Positions 1 to 6,236 are shown, counted from the first letter of the stretch. The stretch: DNA of 6,384 nt from Acidobacteria bacterium 37-71-11 (GCA_002279285.1 NCBR01000242.1:1-6384); one strand, 5' to 3'. Notes: generated by a model from the letters alone, not told the origin. Numbers and translations are program-made.

Positions 1-1019
1 CGTTCGCATCCGCCGACCCGAGGGGGTTCCTGGAGCCGCTGGCGAATGGAGCCGTGCTGGACGAGGTCCAGCGCGTGCCGGAACTCCTCTCGTACCTGCA
101 GGTGGAGGTGGACCGCGACCCCAGGCCGGGCCGCTTCGTGCTGACCGGCTCGGCCAACGTCAACCTCCTGCAGTCGGTGTCGCAGACGCTTGCCGGGAGG
201 GCCGCGGTCGTCAACCTCCTCCCGTTCACGCTGGGCGAGCTTCGCGGCTTTCCCCACCCGCCGCGGAACCCGTTCGAAGCGACGTGGAAGGGCGGGTACC
301 CGGCCATCTACGACCGCCGCATCCCGCCAGGCGACTGGTATTCGAGCTACATCGCGACGTACGTGGAGCGCGACGTGCGGCAGTTGCTCAACGTCACGGA
401 CCTGCTCGCGTTCCAGACGTTCCTGCGGCTGGCCGCCGGGCGGGTGGGCCAGTTGCTCAACCTCTCCCAACTCGGTGCCGATAGCGGCGTCACGCACAAC
501 ACGGCCCGCGCGTGGCTCTCGGTCCTCGAGGCGACCTTCATCGCCTTCCGGCTCCCTCCCTGGCACAGCAACCTGCGCAAGCGCCTGGTCAAGACGCCGA
601 AGATCTACTTTTACGACACCGGCCTGGTCTGCGCGCTGCTCGGCATCCAGACCGCCCGGCAGCTGGAGACGCACCCGCTGCGCGGCTCGCTCTTCGAGAA
701 CTGGGTCGTGACCGAAGTGCTCAAGGCGCGACTGAATCAAGGGTTGTCTCCGGGGCTGTCGTTCCTCCGGGACCGCAAGGGGCTGGAGGTCGACCTGCTC
801 GTCGAGACGGCTCGCGGGCCCGTCGCGGTCGAGGTCAAGTCGGGGCAGACCGTCGCGGAGGACTTCTTCACCGGGCTTGGGCGGGCGGAGGACCTGTTCG
901 GGCGCGAGCACGGGCCAAAGGTGAGGAGCTTCCTCGTCTACGCCGGCGATGCGGAGCAACGCCGCAGCGCCTGCACGGTCGTACCCTGGTCCGGAGTCGG
1001 CGGCATCCCTTCGCGGTGA
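1..1019 (+). CDS. AAA_14 / DUF4143 family ATPase, 5' end missing
   Basis: The reading frame is open from nt 3, so the gene starts before the window and its Walker A region is absent; 338 residues are visible. The visible part opens just before Walker B (VLDEVQRVPEL, residues 18-28), followed by the sensor-like LTGSAN (47-52) and LAGR. The middle part contains the usual GGYP and YVERDV stretches and a winged-helix-like segment. The C-terminal DUF4143 part has KTPKIYFYDTGL and a PD-(D/E)XK-type pattern, EVDLL (E262, D264) then VEVKSG (E277, K279). Family knowledge: these are P-loop ATPases fused to a nuclease-like domain; they are widespread, often transferred, and their cellular role is poorly defined. 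The GTG at 54 lies inside the Walker B motif, so it is not the real start. The C-terminus ends in the normal VVPW region, so the 3' end looks intact. It is a divergent relative of the gene at 3169-4341. Confidence 0.93.
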   Translation, partial: FASADPRGFLEPLANGAVLDEVQRVPELLSYLQVEVDRDPRPGRFVLTGSANVNLLQSVSQTLAGRAAVVNLLPFTLGELRGFPHPPRNPFEATWKGGYPAIYDRRIPPGDWYSSYIATYVERDVRQLLNVTDLLAFQTFLRLAAGRVGQLLNLSQLGADSGVTHNTARAWLSVLEATFIAFRLPPWHSNLRKRLVKTPKIYFYDTGLVCALLGIQTARQLETHPLRGSLFENWVVTEVLKARLNQGLSPGLSFLRDRKGLEVDLLVETARGPVAVEVKSGQTVAEDFFTGLGRAEDLFGREHGPKVRSFLVYAGDAEQRRSACTVVPWSGVGGIPSR

Positions 1020-1047
1020 CGGGCCGGCAACTCCGGCCATCGTTCGG

Positions 1048-1107
1048 CAGCGCGCCCGGCGGTCGCGCCCAACATTGAACCAAGTTGGTGTCTTGTTTGT
1101 GTGGGGC
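1048..1107. repeat. Composite interspersed repeat, copy 1
   Basis: This module starts with the G+C-rich motif GCGCGCCCGGCGGTCGCGCC (within 1048-1070) and ends with TCTTGTTTGTGTGGGGC (to 1107). The same two blocks in the same order and at the same 60-nt length occur at 1340-1399. The 37 nt between the blocks are not well conserved. The motif is itself an imperfect palindrome with GCGCG/CGCGC ends. It lies in the gap between two convergent genes. Confidence 0.8.
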
Positions 1108-1123
1108 TCGCGCGCCGCGCGAG
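1107..1123. terminator. GC-rich hairpin, possible weak terminator of the upstream gene
   Basis: A perfect inverted repeat, CTCGCGCG - C - CGCGCGAG, has 8-bp arms around a single base. On the + strand it is followed by CTTCTTCTTG, which is only moderately T-rich. It is 87 nt after the stop of the + strand ATPase gene. It could terminate that transcript, but it also sits in a repeat field where such hairpins are common, so the terminator role is tentative. Confidence 0.3.
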
Positions 1124-1150
1124 CTTCTTCTTGCCCTCCCACTTGAACGA

Positions 1151-1178
1151 CAGCGCGCCCGGCGGTCGCGCCCCACAC
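1151..1178. repeat. Interspersed G+C-rich repeat motif, copy 2
   Basis: This is the second copy of the motif seen at 1048-1070 and 1340-1366, here ending GCCCCACAC. That end is the reverse complement of GTGTGGGGC at 1099-1107, so the stretch 1099-1178 could also fold as a larger stem enclosing the 1107-1123 hairpin. A shorter 14-nt match (CGCCCGGCGGTCGC) lies at 1224-1237. Confidence 0.75.
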
Positions 1179-1206
1179 GGAGACGACGGGTTGCTTCGCA
1201 ACGGTG

Positions 1207-1228
1207 GGGCGGGCGCCCTCGCCCGCCC
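1207..1228. repeat. Perfect G+C hairpin
   Basis: Arms GGGCGGGCG (1207-1215) and CGCCCGCCC (1220-1228) are exact reverse complements around a CCCT loop. A similar G/C hairpin lies inside the nuclease gene at 4748-4768. No T-run follows on either strand, so a terminator role is not supported. Confidence 0.75.
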
Positions 1229-1253
1229 GGCGGTCGCACCTCGAATCGGCCTC

Positions 1254-1329
1254 TGTAGCGGCCGATGCTCGCATCGGCCGACGAGCCGCGGCCTAGGAAA
1301 GCCGGCGTTTGCAAGCAAACGCCGCTACA
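1254..1329. repeat. 76-bp compound palindromic element (REP/MITE-like)
   Basis: Outer 9-bp inverted ends TGTAGCGGC (1254-1262) and GCCGCTACA (1321-1329) enclose two perfect 10-bp hairpins. The first is CGGCCGATGC-TC-GCATCGGCCG (1259-1280). The second is CGGCGTTTGC-AA-GCAAACGCCG (1303-1324). The outer arms overlap the inner stems, so the element can fold either as two separate hairpins or as one long stem. It encodes no protein. The design resembles bacterial REP/BIME or MITE sequences; no mobilising gene is visible in the window. Confidence 0.85.
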
Positions 1330-1339
1330 ACGACAACGA

Positions 1340-1399
1340 CAGCGCGCCCGGCGGTCGCGCCCCACATCGAGACGGGGCCGTGTCTTGCTTGTGTGGGGC
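1340..1399. repeat. Composite interspersed repeat, copy 3
   Basis: This repeats the order of 1048-1107: the G+C-rich motif at 1340-1366, then GTGTCTTGCTTGTGTGGGGC at 1380-1399, which differs from 1088-1107 by one base. It ends 12 nt before the stop codon of the transporter gene, so the repeat field runs right up to that gene's 3' end. Confidence 0.8.
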
Positions 1400-1411
1400 C
1401 GGCGCGACACG

Positions 1412-2710
1412 CTAGACGACGAACATCGCGATGCCCGCCGCGAACATCGCCAGCGTCGTGAGGCCAACGACCACGCGCCCCAACCACGAACTCGGCTGGC
1501 CGCGCATCAGCTTGCGATCCGACGCGGCGTGGAGGATGCCGATCAGCAGGAACGGCGCCAGGAGGCCGTTGATCACCGCCGTCCAGTAGAGCGCCTTCAC
1601 CGCGCTGATCCCAGAGAAATCGATCGCGACGCCGATCGCGATCGAAACCGCGATGACGGCGTAGAAGGCGCGCGCCCTGGTGAACTTCTCGTCGATCCCC
1701 TGCCGCCAGTTGAACGTCTCGGCGAACGCGTACGCGGCGGAACCGGCGAGCGTCGGGATGGCGAGCAGTCCGGTCCCCACGATCCCGATCGTATAGAGCA
1801 GCATCGCGAAACGGCCCGCCAGCGGAACCAGCGCGGCCGCCACGTCGGCCGAGGTCGCGAGGTGGGTCTGGCCGTGCGCGTGCAGCGTGCTCGCCGTCGT
1901 CACGATGATGAAGAACATCGCGATGTTCGAAAACAGCGTGCCGAGTCCAATGTCGATCTGCCGGTCGCCGATCTGTGTCTTCGTCGCTCCCCGTCTCGCC
2001 CTGAGGGTGAGCTGGCCGGCTGCCTTCTCTTCCTCGACTTCCTGCGACGCCTGCCAGAAGAAGAGGTAGGGGCTGATCGTGGTCCCGAGGATCGCGACGA
2101 GCGTCGCCCACGCCTCGCGGCCGTGCGGCAGGTTGGGCACGACGGTCGCCCGCAACACGGCCCCCCAGTCGGGATGGACGTCGATGGCTGCGACCACGTA
2201 GACCGCGAGGATCAGCGCCAGCCACTTGAGCGTGTTGGCGATGACCGGATATCGCAGCCGGATCGTCGCGAACGTGATCCCGATGCCGCACACGAGCACC
2301 CAGACGACCGTCGGCACGCCGGTGAGCAGGTGGATCGCATCCGCCATTCCGCCCAGGTCGGCGCCGACGTTGATGGTGTTGGCGACGAACAGCGCGCCGG
2401 CGGCGGTCGCGAGCAGCCACCGCGGGTACTTCTGCCGCAGCGCTCCAGCCAGCCCCTGGCCGGTGACCAACCCGATCCTCGCGCACATCTGTTGCACGGC
2501 CGCCATCAACGGCCAGAGCACCGGGGCGGTCCAGAGGAACTTCGTGCCGAACTGCGCGCCGGTGATGGAATAGGTCGCAATCCCCGAGGGATCGTCGTCG
2601 GCGGCGCCCGTGATGACGCCCGGCCCCAGCGCGGCCGCGATGCGCAGCGCGGCCGCGATGCGACGCAGCGCCGAGCGTTTGAGCGGAGCCTTCGATTTGG
2701 TCTTTCCCAT
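1412..2710 (-). CDS. NRAMP-family divalent metal transporter with atypical metal site
   Basis: The 432-residue protein has a basic N-terminus and about 11 hydrophobic helices, matching SLC11/NRAMP (PF01566) length and layout; it would be an inner-membrane metal importer. Helix 1 carries DDDPSGIATY (38-47) where classic members have DPGN: Asp and Pro are kept, but the metal-binding Asn is Gly43. Helix 6 carries GTTISPYLFF (209-218) where classic members have GAxxMPHN: Ala becomes Thr210, the metal-selecting Met becomes Ser213, and His becomes Tyr215. It therefore belongs to a divergent NRAMP-related branch, and Mn2+/Fe2+ transport should not be assumed. Some SLC11 relatives transport Mg2+, but assignment here is open. 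ATG at 2710 is chosen because MGKTKSK leads directly into the family start; a weak GGAAC lies about 10 nt upstream. The gene stands alone between two repeat fields, with no metal regulator beside it. Confidence 0.93.
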   Translation of the reverse strand: MGKTKSKAPLKRSALRRIAAALRIAAALGPGVITGAADDDPSGIATYSITGAQFGTKFLWTAPVLWPLMAAVQQMCARIGLVTGQGLAGALRQKYPRWLLATAAGALFVANTINVGADLGGMADAIHLLTGVPTVVWVLVCGIGITFATIRLRYPVIANTLKWLALILAVYVVAAIDVHPDWGAVLRATVVPNLPHGREAWATLVAILGTTISPYLFFWQASQEVEEEKAAGQLTLRARRGATKTQIGDRQIDIGLGTLFSNIAMFFIIVTTASTLHAHGQTHLATSADVAAALVPLAGRFAMLLYTIGIVGTGLLAIPTLAGSAAYAFAETFNWRQGIDEKFTRARAFYAVIAVSIAIGVAIDFSGISAVKALYWTAVINGLLAPFLLIGILHAASDRKLMRGQPSSWLGRVVVGLTTLAMFAAGIAMFVV

Positions 2711-2736
2711 ACGGATATCGTTCCGTTGCCATCATA
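2711..2736 (-). promoter_or_regulatory. Possible transporter promoter -10 and leader palindrome
   Basis: On the minus strand, TATGAT (2731-2736) matches five of six bases of a sigma-70 -10 box and lies 20 nt before the ATG. No good -35 box sits at the usual spacing. Between it and the start codon is an imperfect palindrome, ACGGATATCGTTCCGT on the + strand (2711-2726), with 5-bp arms. It could be an operator for a metal sensor, but that is speculative and no known box is recognisable. Confidence 0.22.
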
Positions 2737-2818
2737 GATGACCGGGCCTGGGCGGTTTCGACCGGCGCGATGCTCAAAGCGGGATGAGGAGGACGGAGGG
2801 CCCCACGGTTGGGGACGA

Positions 2819-2862
2819 GATTGCTTCGTCGTCCTCGCTACGCTCGGCCTCCTCGCAATGAC
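2819..2862. repeat. GATTGC...GCAATGAC interspersed repeat, copy 1
   Basis: This block has ATTGC (2820-2824) and GCAAT (2855-2859) at its two ends, enclosing a CTCGCTACGCTCGG core. A diverged copy lies at 6237-6279, next to the copy of the following repeat block, so the two occur together in both places. It is translatable in several frames, but none resembles a protein family. Confidence 0.7.
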
Positions 2863-2985
2863 CGCGGGTTTGAGCAGGGTTGCTTCCCCACCGCCACCCC
2901 GACGCACGTCATGGTCGCCTGCTCGGCGGAAGCTCCGGCGTGGGGTGGCCGCTCGCGGCAGACTTTCCCCCGGGCTCCACCAGGC

Positions 2986-3103
2986 TCCTCGCAATCTTCA
3001 TCAGCCGTGGGCTCACCCCGGGCCATGAAAGTGGCTGTCATCCTGAGCCGGAGCGGAGCGGAGGCGAAGGATCCCATGGCCATCGCACGGTGTCCATGGG
3101 ATC
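2986..3103. repeat. Long direct repeat, copy 1 (pairs with 6268-6384)
   Basis: Positions 3010-3103 match 6291-6384 at 91 of 94 bases (differences at 3019, 3022 and 3074). A weaker match extends back to 2986, with a one-base indel. The block contains CATCCTGAGCCGGAGCGGAG, a familiar type of dispersed non-coding repeat. Its 3' part forms a perfect 15-bp inverted repeat, CGAAGGATCCCATGG (3065-3079) with CCATGGGATCCTTCG (3094-3108), around a 14-nt loop. After 3108 the sequence continues with another partial arm to about 3130. The whole gap 2711-3168 has no supported gene. Confidence 0.85.
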
Positions 3104-3168
3104 CTTCGGTCGGCTACGCCTCCCTTCCAGCCGCCTGACCACGCTCATGGCCTCGACGGCGCTGGAGC

Positions 3169-4341
3169 CTAGAGGCGGGTGAGGTCGGTCAGCAGGCGTG
3201 CGGCCGCCACCGCGGTGACGCGGGGGTGGAGCGGGAAGGTGCGGTCGCCGGCGTGGATCACGAACGCTCGCTCGAGCTTGAGCGACTCGATCGCCGCCTT
3301 CAACGACTGTGTCATGGCGGGCGCCGAGGTCCGCTTGAACTCGAACCCCCAGCGGCGCCGCCCACGAATCCACAGGAGGTCGAGCTCGGCGCCCGAGTGA
3401 GTGGCCCAGAAGTAGCACTCGTCGTCCGCGGCACCCAGCTGCTGGATGACTTGTTGCAGCAGAAAGCCCTCCCAGGAGGCGCCGACCTTGGGGTGGCGGT
3501 CGAGATCCCGCCGCTCCCGGAGGTCCAGCAAGCCATGCAGCAGCCCGCTGTCGCGGATGTAGATCTTCGGGGCCTTGACCTGCCGCTTGGCGATGTTGGC
3601 GTGGAACGGGAGAAGTTGCCGGACGACCAGGGCGCCGGACAGAACGTCAAGGTAGTGACGGACCGTCTTGTCGGTCACTCCGAAGGCGCGCCCGAACTCG
3701 GAGGCGTTGAAGATCTGCCCGTGGTAGTGGGCGAGCATCGCCCAGAACCGCGACATCGTCGTCGCCGGGACCCTGACGCCGAGTAGCGCGAGGTCCCGCT
3801 CGACGAAGGTGCGGATGAAGTTGCGCCGCCACGCGAAGCTCAACGCCCCCGAACTCGCCAGGAACGACCCGGGGAAGCCGCCGCGCAGCCACAGTTGGTC
3901 CATGGTGTCAGCGCCCGTCTCGGAGAGGCAGAATCCGTCGAGGGCGTGAAATGCGATCCGACCCGCCAAGGTCTCCGAGCTCTGCCGCAACAACTCGGGA
4001 GACGCGCTGCCCAGCACGAGAAACCGAGCCGGTCGCGGCCGCCGATCGGCGAGCACCCTGAGCACGGGGAAGAGGTCGGGGCGCCGCTGCACCTCGTCCA
4101 AGACCACGAGCCCGCGCAGCGGCGACAACGCCAGACGCGCATCGTCGAGGCGCGCCAAGTCGGCCGGATCCTCGAGATCGAACCGCTCGGCGGGGCCCCG
4201 GTGGCTCGCCATGATCTGCATCGCCAGCGTCGACTTTCCGACCTGGCGTGCGCCCAGGATCGCGACGACAGGGAAGTCTCGCAGCAGCGCTGTGACTGTC
4301 CTCCGGTGCGCGTCACGGTCGATCATGCCGCGATTGTACAT
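3169..4341 (-). CDS. AAA_14 / DUF4143 family ATPase, complete
   Basis: The 390-residue protein has the full family layout. Walker A is GARQVGKST (30-38), Walker B is LVVLDEVQ (78-85), and a sensor-like LVLGSAS (108-114) is followed by LAGR. GGFPGSF and FVERDL come next, then a winged-helix-like stretch (about 206-240), KAPKIYIRDSGLLHGLL, and a C-terminal PD-(D/E)XK-like pattern: ELDLL (E319, D321) and EFK (E334, K336). ATP binding is well supported. The nuclease-like domain keeps acidic and lysine positions, but activity is unproven and the family's role is poorly defined. The start is uncertain between ATG 4341 and ATG 4326; neither has a well-spaced Shine-Dalgarno, as the GGAGG upstream of 4341 is 16 nt away. 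It lies 161 bp downstream of the nuclease gene on the same strand. It is a divergent relative of the + strand ATPase at 1-1019. Confidence 0.95.
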   Translation of the reverse strand: MYNRGMIDRDAHRRTVTALLRDFPVVAILGARQVGKSTLAMQIMASHRGPAERFDLEDPADLARLDDARLALSPLRGLVVLDEVQRRPDLFPVLRVLADRRPRPARFLVLGSASPELLRQSSETLAGRIAFHALDGFCLSETGADTMDQLWLRGGFPGSFLASSGALSFAWRRNFIRTFVERDLALLGVRVPATTMSRFWAMLAHYHGQIFNASEFGRAFGVTDKTVRHYLDVLSGALVVRQLLPFHANIAKRQVKAPKIYIRDSGLLHGLLDLRERRDLDRHPKVGASWEGFLLQQVIQQLGAADDECYFWATHSGAELDLLWIRGRRRWGFEFKRTSAPAMTQSLKAAIESLKLERAFVIHAGDRTFPLHPRVTAVAAARLLTDLTRL

Positions 4342-4347
4342 GAAAAC

Positions 4348-4364
4348 TCGGAGCGTGCCTCCGA
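4348..4364 (-). terminator. Small hairpin followed by TTTT on the minus strand
   Basis: On the minus strand, TCGGAG-GCACG-CTCCGA (6-bp stem) is followed by GTTTTC. It could end transcription from the upstream nuclease gene, or act as a leader hairpin of the ATPase gene, whose ATG is 7 nt further on. The stem is short and it overlaps the likely transcription start, so the call is weak. Confidence 0.25.
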
Positions 4365-4393
4365 ATTATCAACCCGCACAACGTGGGTGTTAC
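4365..4393 (-). promoter_or_regulatory. Possible sigma-70 type promoter for the ATPase gene
   Basis: On the minus strand, GTAACA (4388-4393, four of six bases of the -35 consensus) and GATAAT (4365-4370, five of six of the -10 consensus) are separated by exactly 17 nt. Transcription would begin near 4358, about 17 nt before the ATG at 4341. If real, the ATPase can be transcribed separately from the upstream nuclease gene. This is from consensus match only. Confidence 0.35.
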
Positions 4394-4407
4394 CGATCAG
4401 GATGTGG

Positions 4408-4449
4408 CGGCCGGCCGCTGGCCGGCCGTTGAGCGGGATGTGGTCCCGC
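4408..4449. repeat. Two adjacent perfect hairpins in the intergenic gap
   Basis: The first hairpin is CGGCCGGCC (4408-4416) with GGCCGGCCG (4420-4428), 9-bp arms around GCT. The second is GCGGGA (4433-4438) with TCCCGC (4444-4449), around TGTGG. GGATGTGG occurs both before the first hairpin and inside the second. Neither is followed by a T-run. They lie downstream of the nuclease gene and may protect or end its transcript, or simply be dispersed repeats. Confidence 0.65.
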
Positions 4450-4502
4450 AGGAGGGCCGGTCGCCTGGCGTGCGTGATCGTTGATGCGACCAATATGCTT
4501 TT

Positions 4503-6152
4503 TCAAGCGAGCTTCCTGAGCCTGTCCAGCAGCGTGACCATGCTCATGGTGTCGACGGCGCAGTACCGGAGCAGGGCCTCGCGCAAGTGCTGACGCTCGG
4601 CGGCGGTCATGGCGTCGCCGCGGAACAGCAGGCGATCGAGCTCGATCGCCGCGGTGGCGCCTTCTGCGATCTCGAGGTCGGCGTAGGGGGAGTGGGAACG
4701 GGATTGATGGGTCGTCCCAATGTCGGCGGCGCTCGCCATGCCAGCACGGGCGGGGGCAAGCCCCGCCCCTGCATCGGCAGAGACAGCGGGTGCAAGAGTG
4801 GCGACGGGTGGCGTCGCGGCGCGGGGGGATTCTTCGGCCCTTCGGGCCTCAGAATGACAGAGCTTCTCTGAAGCGGGGCCGTGGACGAGGGCGGGGAGGA
4901 CGGATTTCAGGCTGAAGCTGCCGTGGAAGTCGGGGTGGTAGACGTAGGCGCGGACGACCGGCAGCGGGTCGGCCAGACGTTCGGCGATGGCGAGGAGGTC
5001 GGTCGCCAGCTCGGGCACGGCGTCGGCGAGCATCCTGATGCACCCGCCCTCGAAGTGGGCGTTGTACGCCACGACGGTGCGGGCGCCGCGGCACGCCGCG
5101 ACGAGCGCCCGCGCCAGTTCGGGACGGGGGTCGCCGGGGCCGTCGGCGAGCCACTCGTGGTGGGCGATCGTACCGTCCGGCGCCGGGCGGTGGCAGCTGA
5201 ACTGCACCGGCACCTGGTCGTACGGGTGGCAGCCGTCCCACACCGGGATGGCGAGGGCGACGGTCTCGAAGTCGAGGAAGGCGAGCGGCTCCTCGAACAC
5301 GCGCAGCGCCGTTGCGAGACCGGGTTCGACGATCATGCGTCCCGTCTGCACCGCCAGCCGCTGGCGTTCCTGGATGGCGTTGAGTCCGCCGGGGGGCAGC
5401 TCCGCGATGGTCTCGAAGCCGAGGGTGATCAGGGCGGCGCCGCCGTGCGGCGCGCGGTACAGGGTGCTGACGTGGTGCTCCGGAACGTTCCGCCAGCAGC
5501 GGTCCATGAACGGGCACTCGTAGGGCTTGCTGCAGTGCTCGTCGATCGGCACGTCGGGAAGGCCGCCCGCGAGCATGCGCAGCTGGCCGGCGATCAGCTC
5601 CGGCAGCTCGGGCTGCAGCGCCTCGGCCGCGGCGGTGACGTCCTCGCGGACGAAGAGGTCCTCGAGGTCCGGGTAGGCGCACGCGCGGTTGAGGTGCATC
5701 AGCTCGGCGCGCGCGACGTCGAGCCCGCTCGAGCGCAGCACGTGGAGCTGGACCGCGACGTCGGGGATGTGCTCCTGCTTGAGCTTGGTGGAGGATTTCA
5801 CCTCGACGAGGCGGCACCCGTCGCCGTCGCGCTCGAGGATGTCCACCGCGGCGTAGACGTTGCCCGCGTCGAACGAGGCCTCGTAGATCGCCGGGACGCG
5901 CTGCTCGAGCAGGCGCTTCGTCGTCGCGAGGCGCTGGGCGAAGGCGTTGTGCGGCGCGTCCACGAGGACCCCGCCCGGCACGTACGTCTGCGCCACCTCG
6001 CCGACGCGCGTGCCCTGGTCGAAGATCGCCTGCTGCGCGGGGTCGGGGACCAGCTCGGGCGCGTCCGGCTCGTGCACCTTCCACCACAGCTGCTTGTGGC
6101 ACTGGAGCCCGGAGGTGAACCGGGACTTCGACAGGCGGTATCGGCTGGCCAT
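4503..6152 (-). CDS. DUF2779-type nuclease: Cas4/RecB-like PD-(D/E)XK domain plus DEDD exonuclease domain
   Basis: This 549-residue protein starts LSKSRFTSGLQC, typical of Cas4/RecB-like nucleases. The N-terminal domain has D104 and EVK (E117, K119), then Q135, giving the PD-(D/E)XK pattern. Cys18 plus C207, C213 and C219 form a likely four-cysteine Fe-S site. The C-terminal DUF2779 region has LDFET (D294, E296), VAYNAHFEGG (N364, E368), FHGSFSLKSVLPALV (409-423) and YCAVD (Y530, D534), the marks of a DEDD exonuclease fold. It should act on nucleic acid; substrate and pathway are unknown (repair or defence are both possible). Between ALVH (to 424) and YADLEI (from 490), 65 residues rich in Ala, Pro and Arg replace what is normally a short loop; see the repeats at 4748-4768 and 4829-4855. 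ATG 6152 is preferred over the in-frame ATG 6290: it has GGAGG 9 nt upstream and begins at the family start, while the extra 46 codons run through repeat DNA. Confidence 0.9.
   Translation of the reverse strand: MASRYRLSKSRFTSGLQCHKQLWWKVHEPDAPELVPDPAQQAIFDQGTRVGEVAQTYVPGGVLVDAPHNAFAQRLATTKRLLEQRVPAIYEASFDAGNVYAAVDILERDGDGCRLVEVKSSTKLKQEHIPDVAVQLHVLRSSGLDVARAELMHLNRACAYPDLEDLFVREDVTAAAEALQPELPELIAGQLRMLAGGLPDVPIDEHCSKPYECPFMDRCWRNVPEHHVSTLYRAPHGGAALITLGFETIAELPPGGLNAIQERQRLAVQTGRMIVEPGLATALRVFEEPLAFLDFETVALAIPVWDGCHPYDQVPVQFSCHRPAPDGTIAHHEWLADGPGDPRPELARALVAACRGARTVVAYNAHFEGGCIRMLADAVPELATDLLAIAERLADPLPVVRAYVYHPDFHGSFSLKSVLPALVHGPASEKLCHSEARRAEESPRAATPPVATLAPAVSADAGAGLAPARAGMASAADIGTTHQSRSHSPYADLEIAEGATAAIELDRLLFRGDAMTAAERQHLREALLRYCAVDTMSMVTLLDRLRKLA
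4748..4768. repeat. G/C hairpin inside the nuclease gene
   Basis: GGGCGGGG (4748-4755) and CCCCGCCC (4761-4768) are exact reverse complements around GCAAG. It lies within the extra segment of the nuclease gene and resembles the intergenic hairpin at 1207-1228. In the gene's frame it encodes part of an Ala/Gly/Pro run. Confidence 0.7.
4829..4855. repeat. Interspersed palindrome (ATTCT...AGAAT) inside the nuclease gene
   Basis: ATTCT and AGAAT pair at the ends and GGCCC/GGGCC pair around TTC, with a two-base mismatch between the stems. It is followed by TGACAG. This is the look of a common dispersed non-coding repeat, yet it lies in frame within the nuclease gene and is translated as HSEARRAEES. 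Confidence 0.75.
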
Positions 6153-6161
6153 CGGACGCGG

Positions 6162-6166
6162 CCTCC
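6162..6166 (-). promoter_or_regulatory. Ribosome binding site deciding the nuclease start
   Basis: GGAGG on the minus strand lies 9 nt before the ATG at 6152. It supports that start over the in-frame ATG at 6290, which would add 46 residues read from repeat sequence. I see no convincing promoter boxes between it and the repeat block. Confidence 0.7.
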
Positions 6167-6236
6167 GGGCCGGGTACGCGACCGGGTGGAGGCGGAGGCA
6201 GTGTAGTCCAAGGGGAGGTCGCCTTGCGGCCCGCGG

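Noticed and set aside
54..56. GTG at 54 as start of the first ATPase gene
   Set aside because: It lies inside the Walker B motif and the frame is open to the window edge, so the gene is simply cut by the window.
1048..1366. CRISPR array
   Set aside because: Three full copies of the motif are spaced irregularly (starts 103 and 189 nt apart) with no uniform spacers and no cas genes; they are interspersed repeats.
1020..1411. Short coding genes in the first gap
   Set aside because: All open frames here cross perfect hairpins and repeat modules and show no recognisable protein features.
1265..2737. Long open frames overlapping the transporter (490 aa on +, 494 aa on - in another frame)
   Set aside because: Their products are low-complexity, rich in Arg, Asp and Gly, with no family signature. 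They are the usual off-frame result of GC-rich codons; the NRAMP frame explains the region.
2738..3182. Small open frames of 80-110 aa in the gap between transporter and ATPase
   Set aside because: They translate the dispersed repeats (for example HPEPERSGGEGS), overlap each other on both strands, and lack good ribosome sites.
5534..6099. Cas4 assignment and CRISPR adaptation role for the N-terminal nuclease domain
   Set aside because: The cysteine set and EVK motif are Cas4-like, but the C-terminal DUF2779/DEDD domain and the absence of cas1, cas2 or an array point to the separate DUF2779 family.
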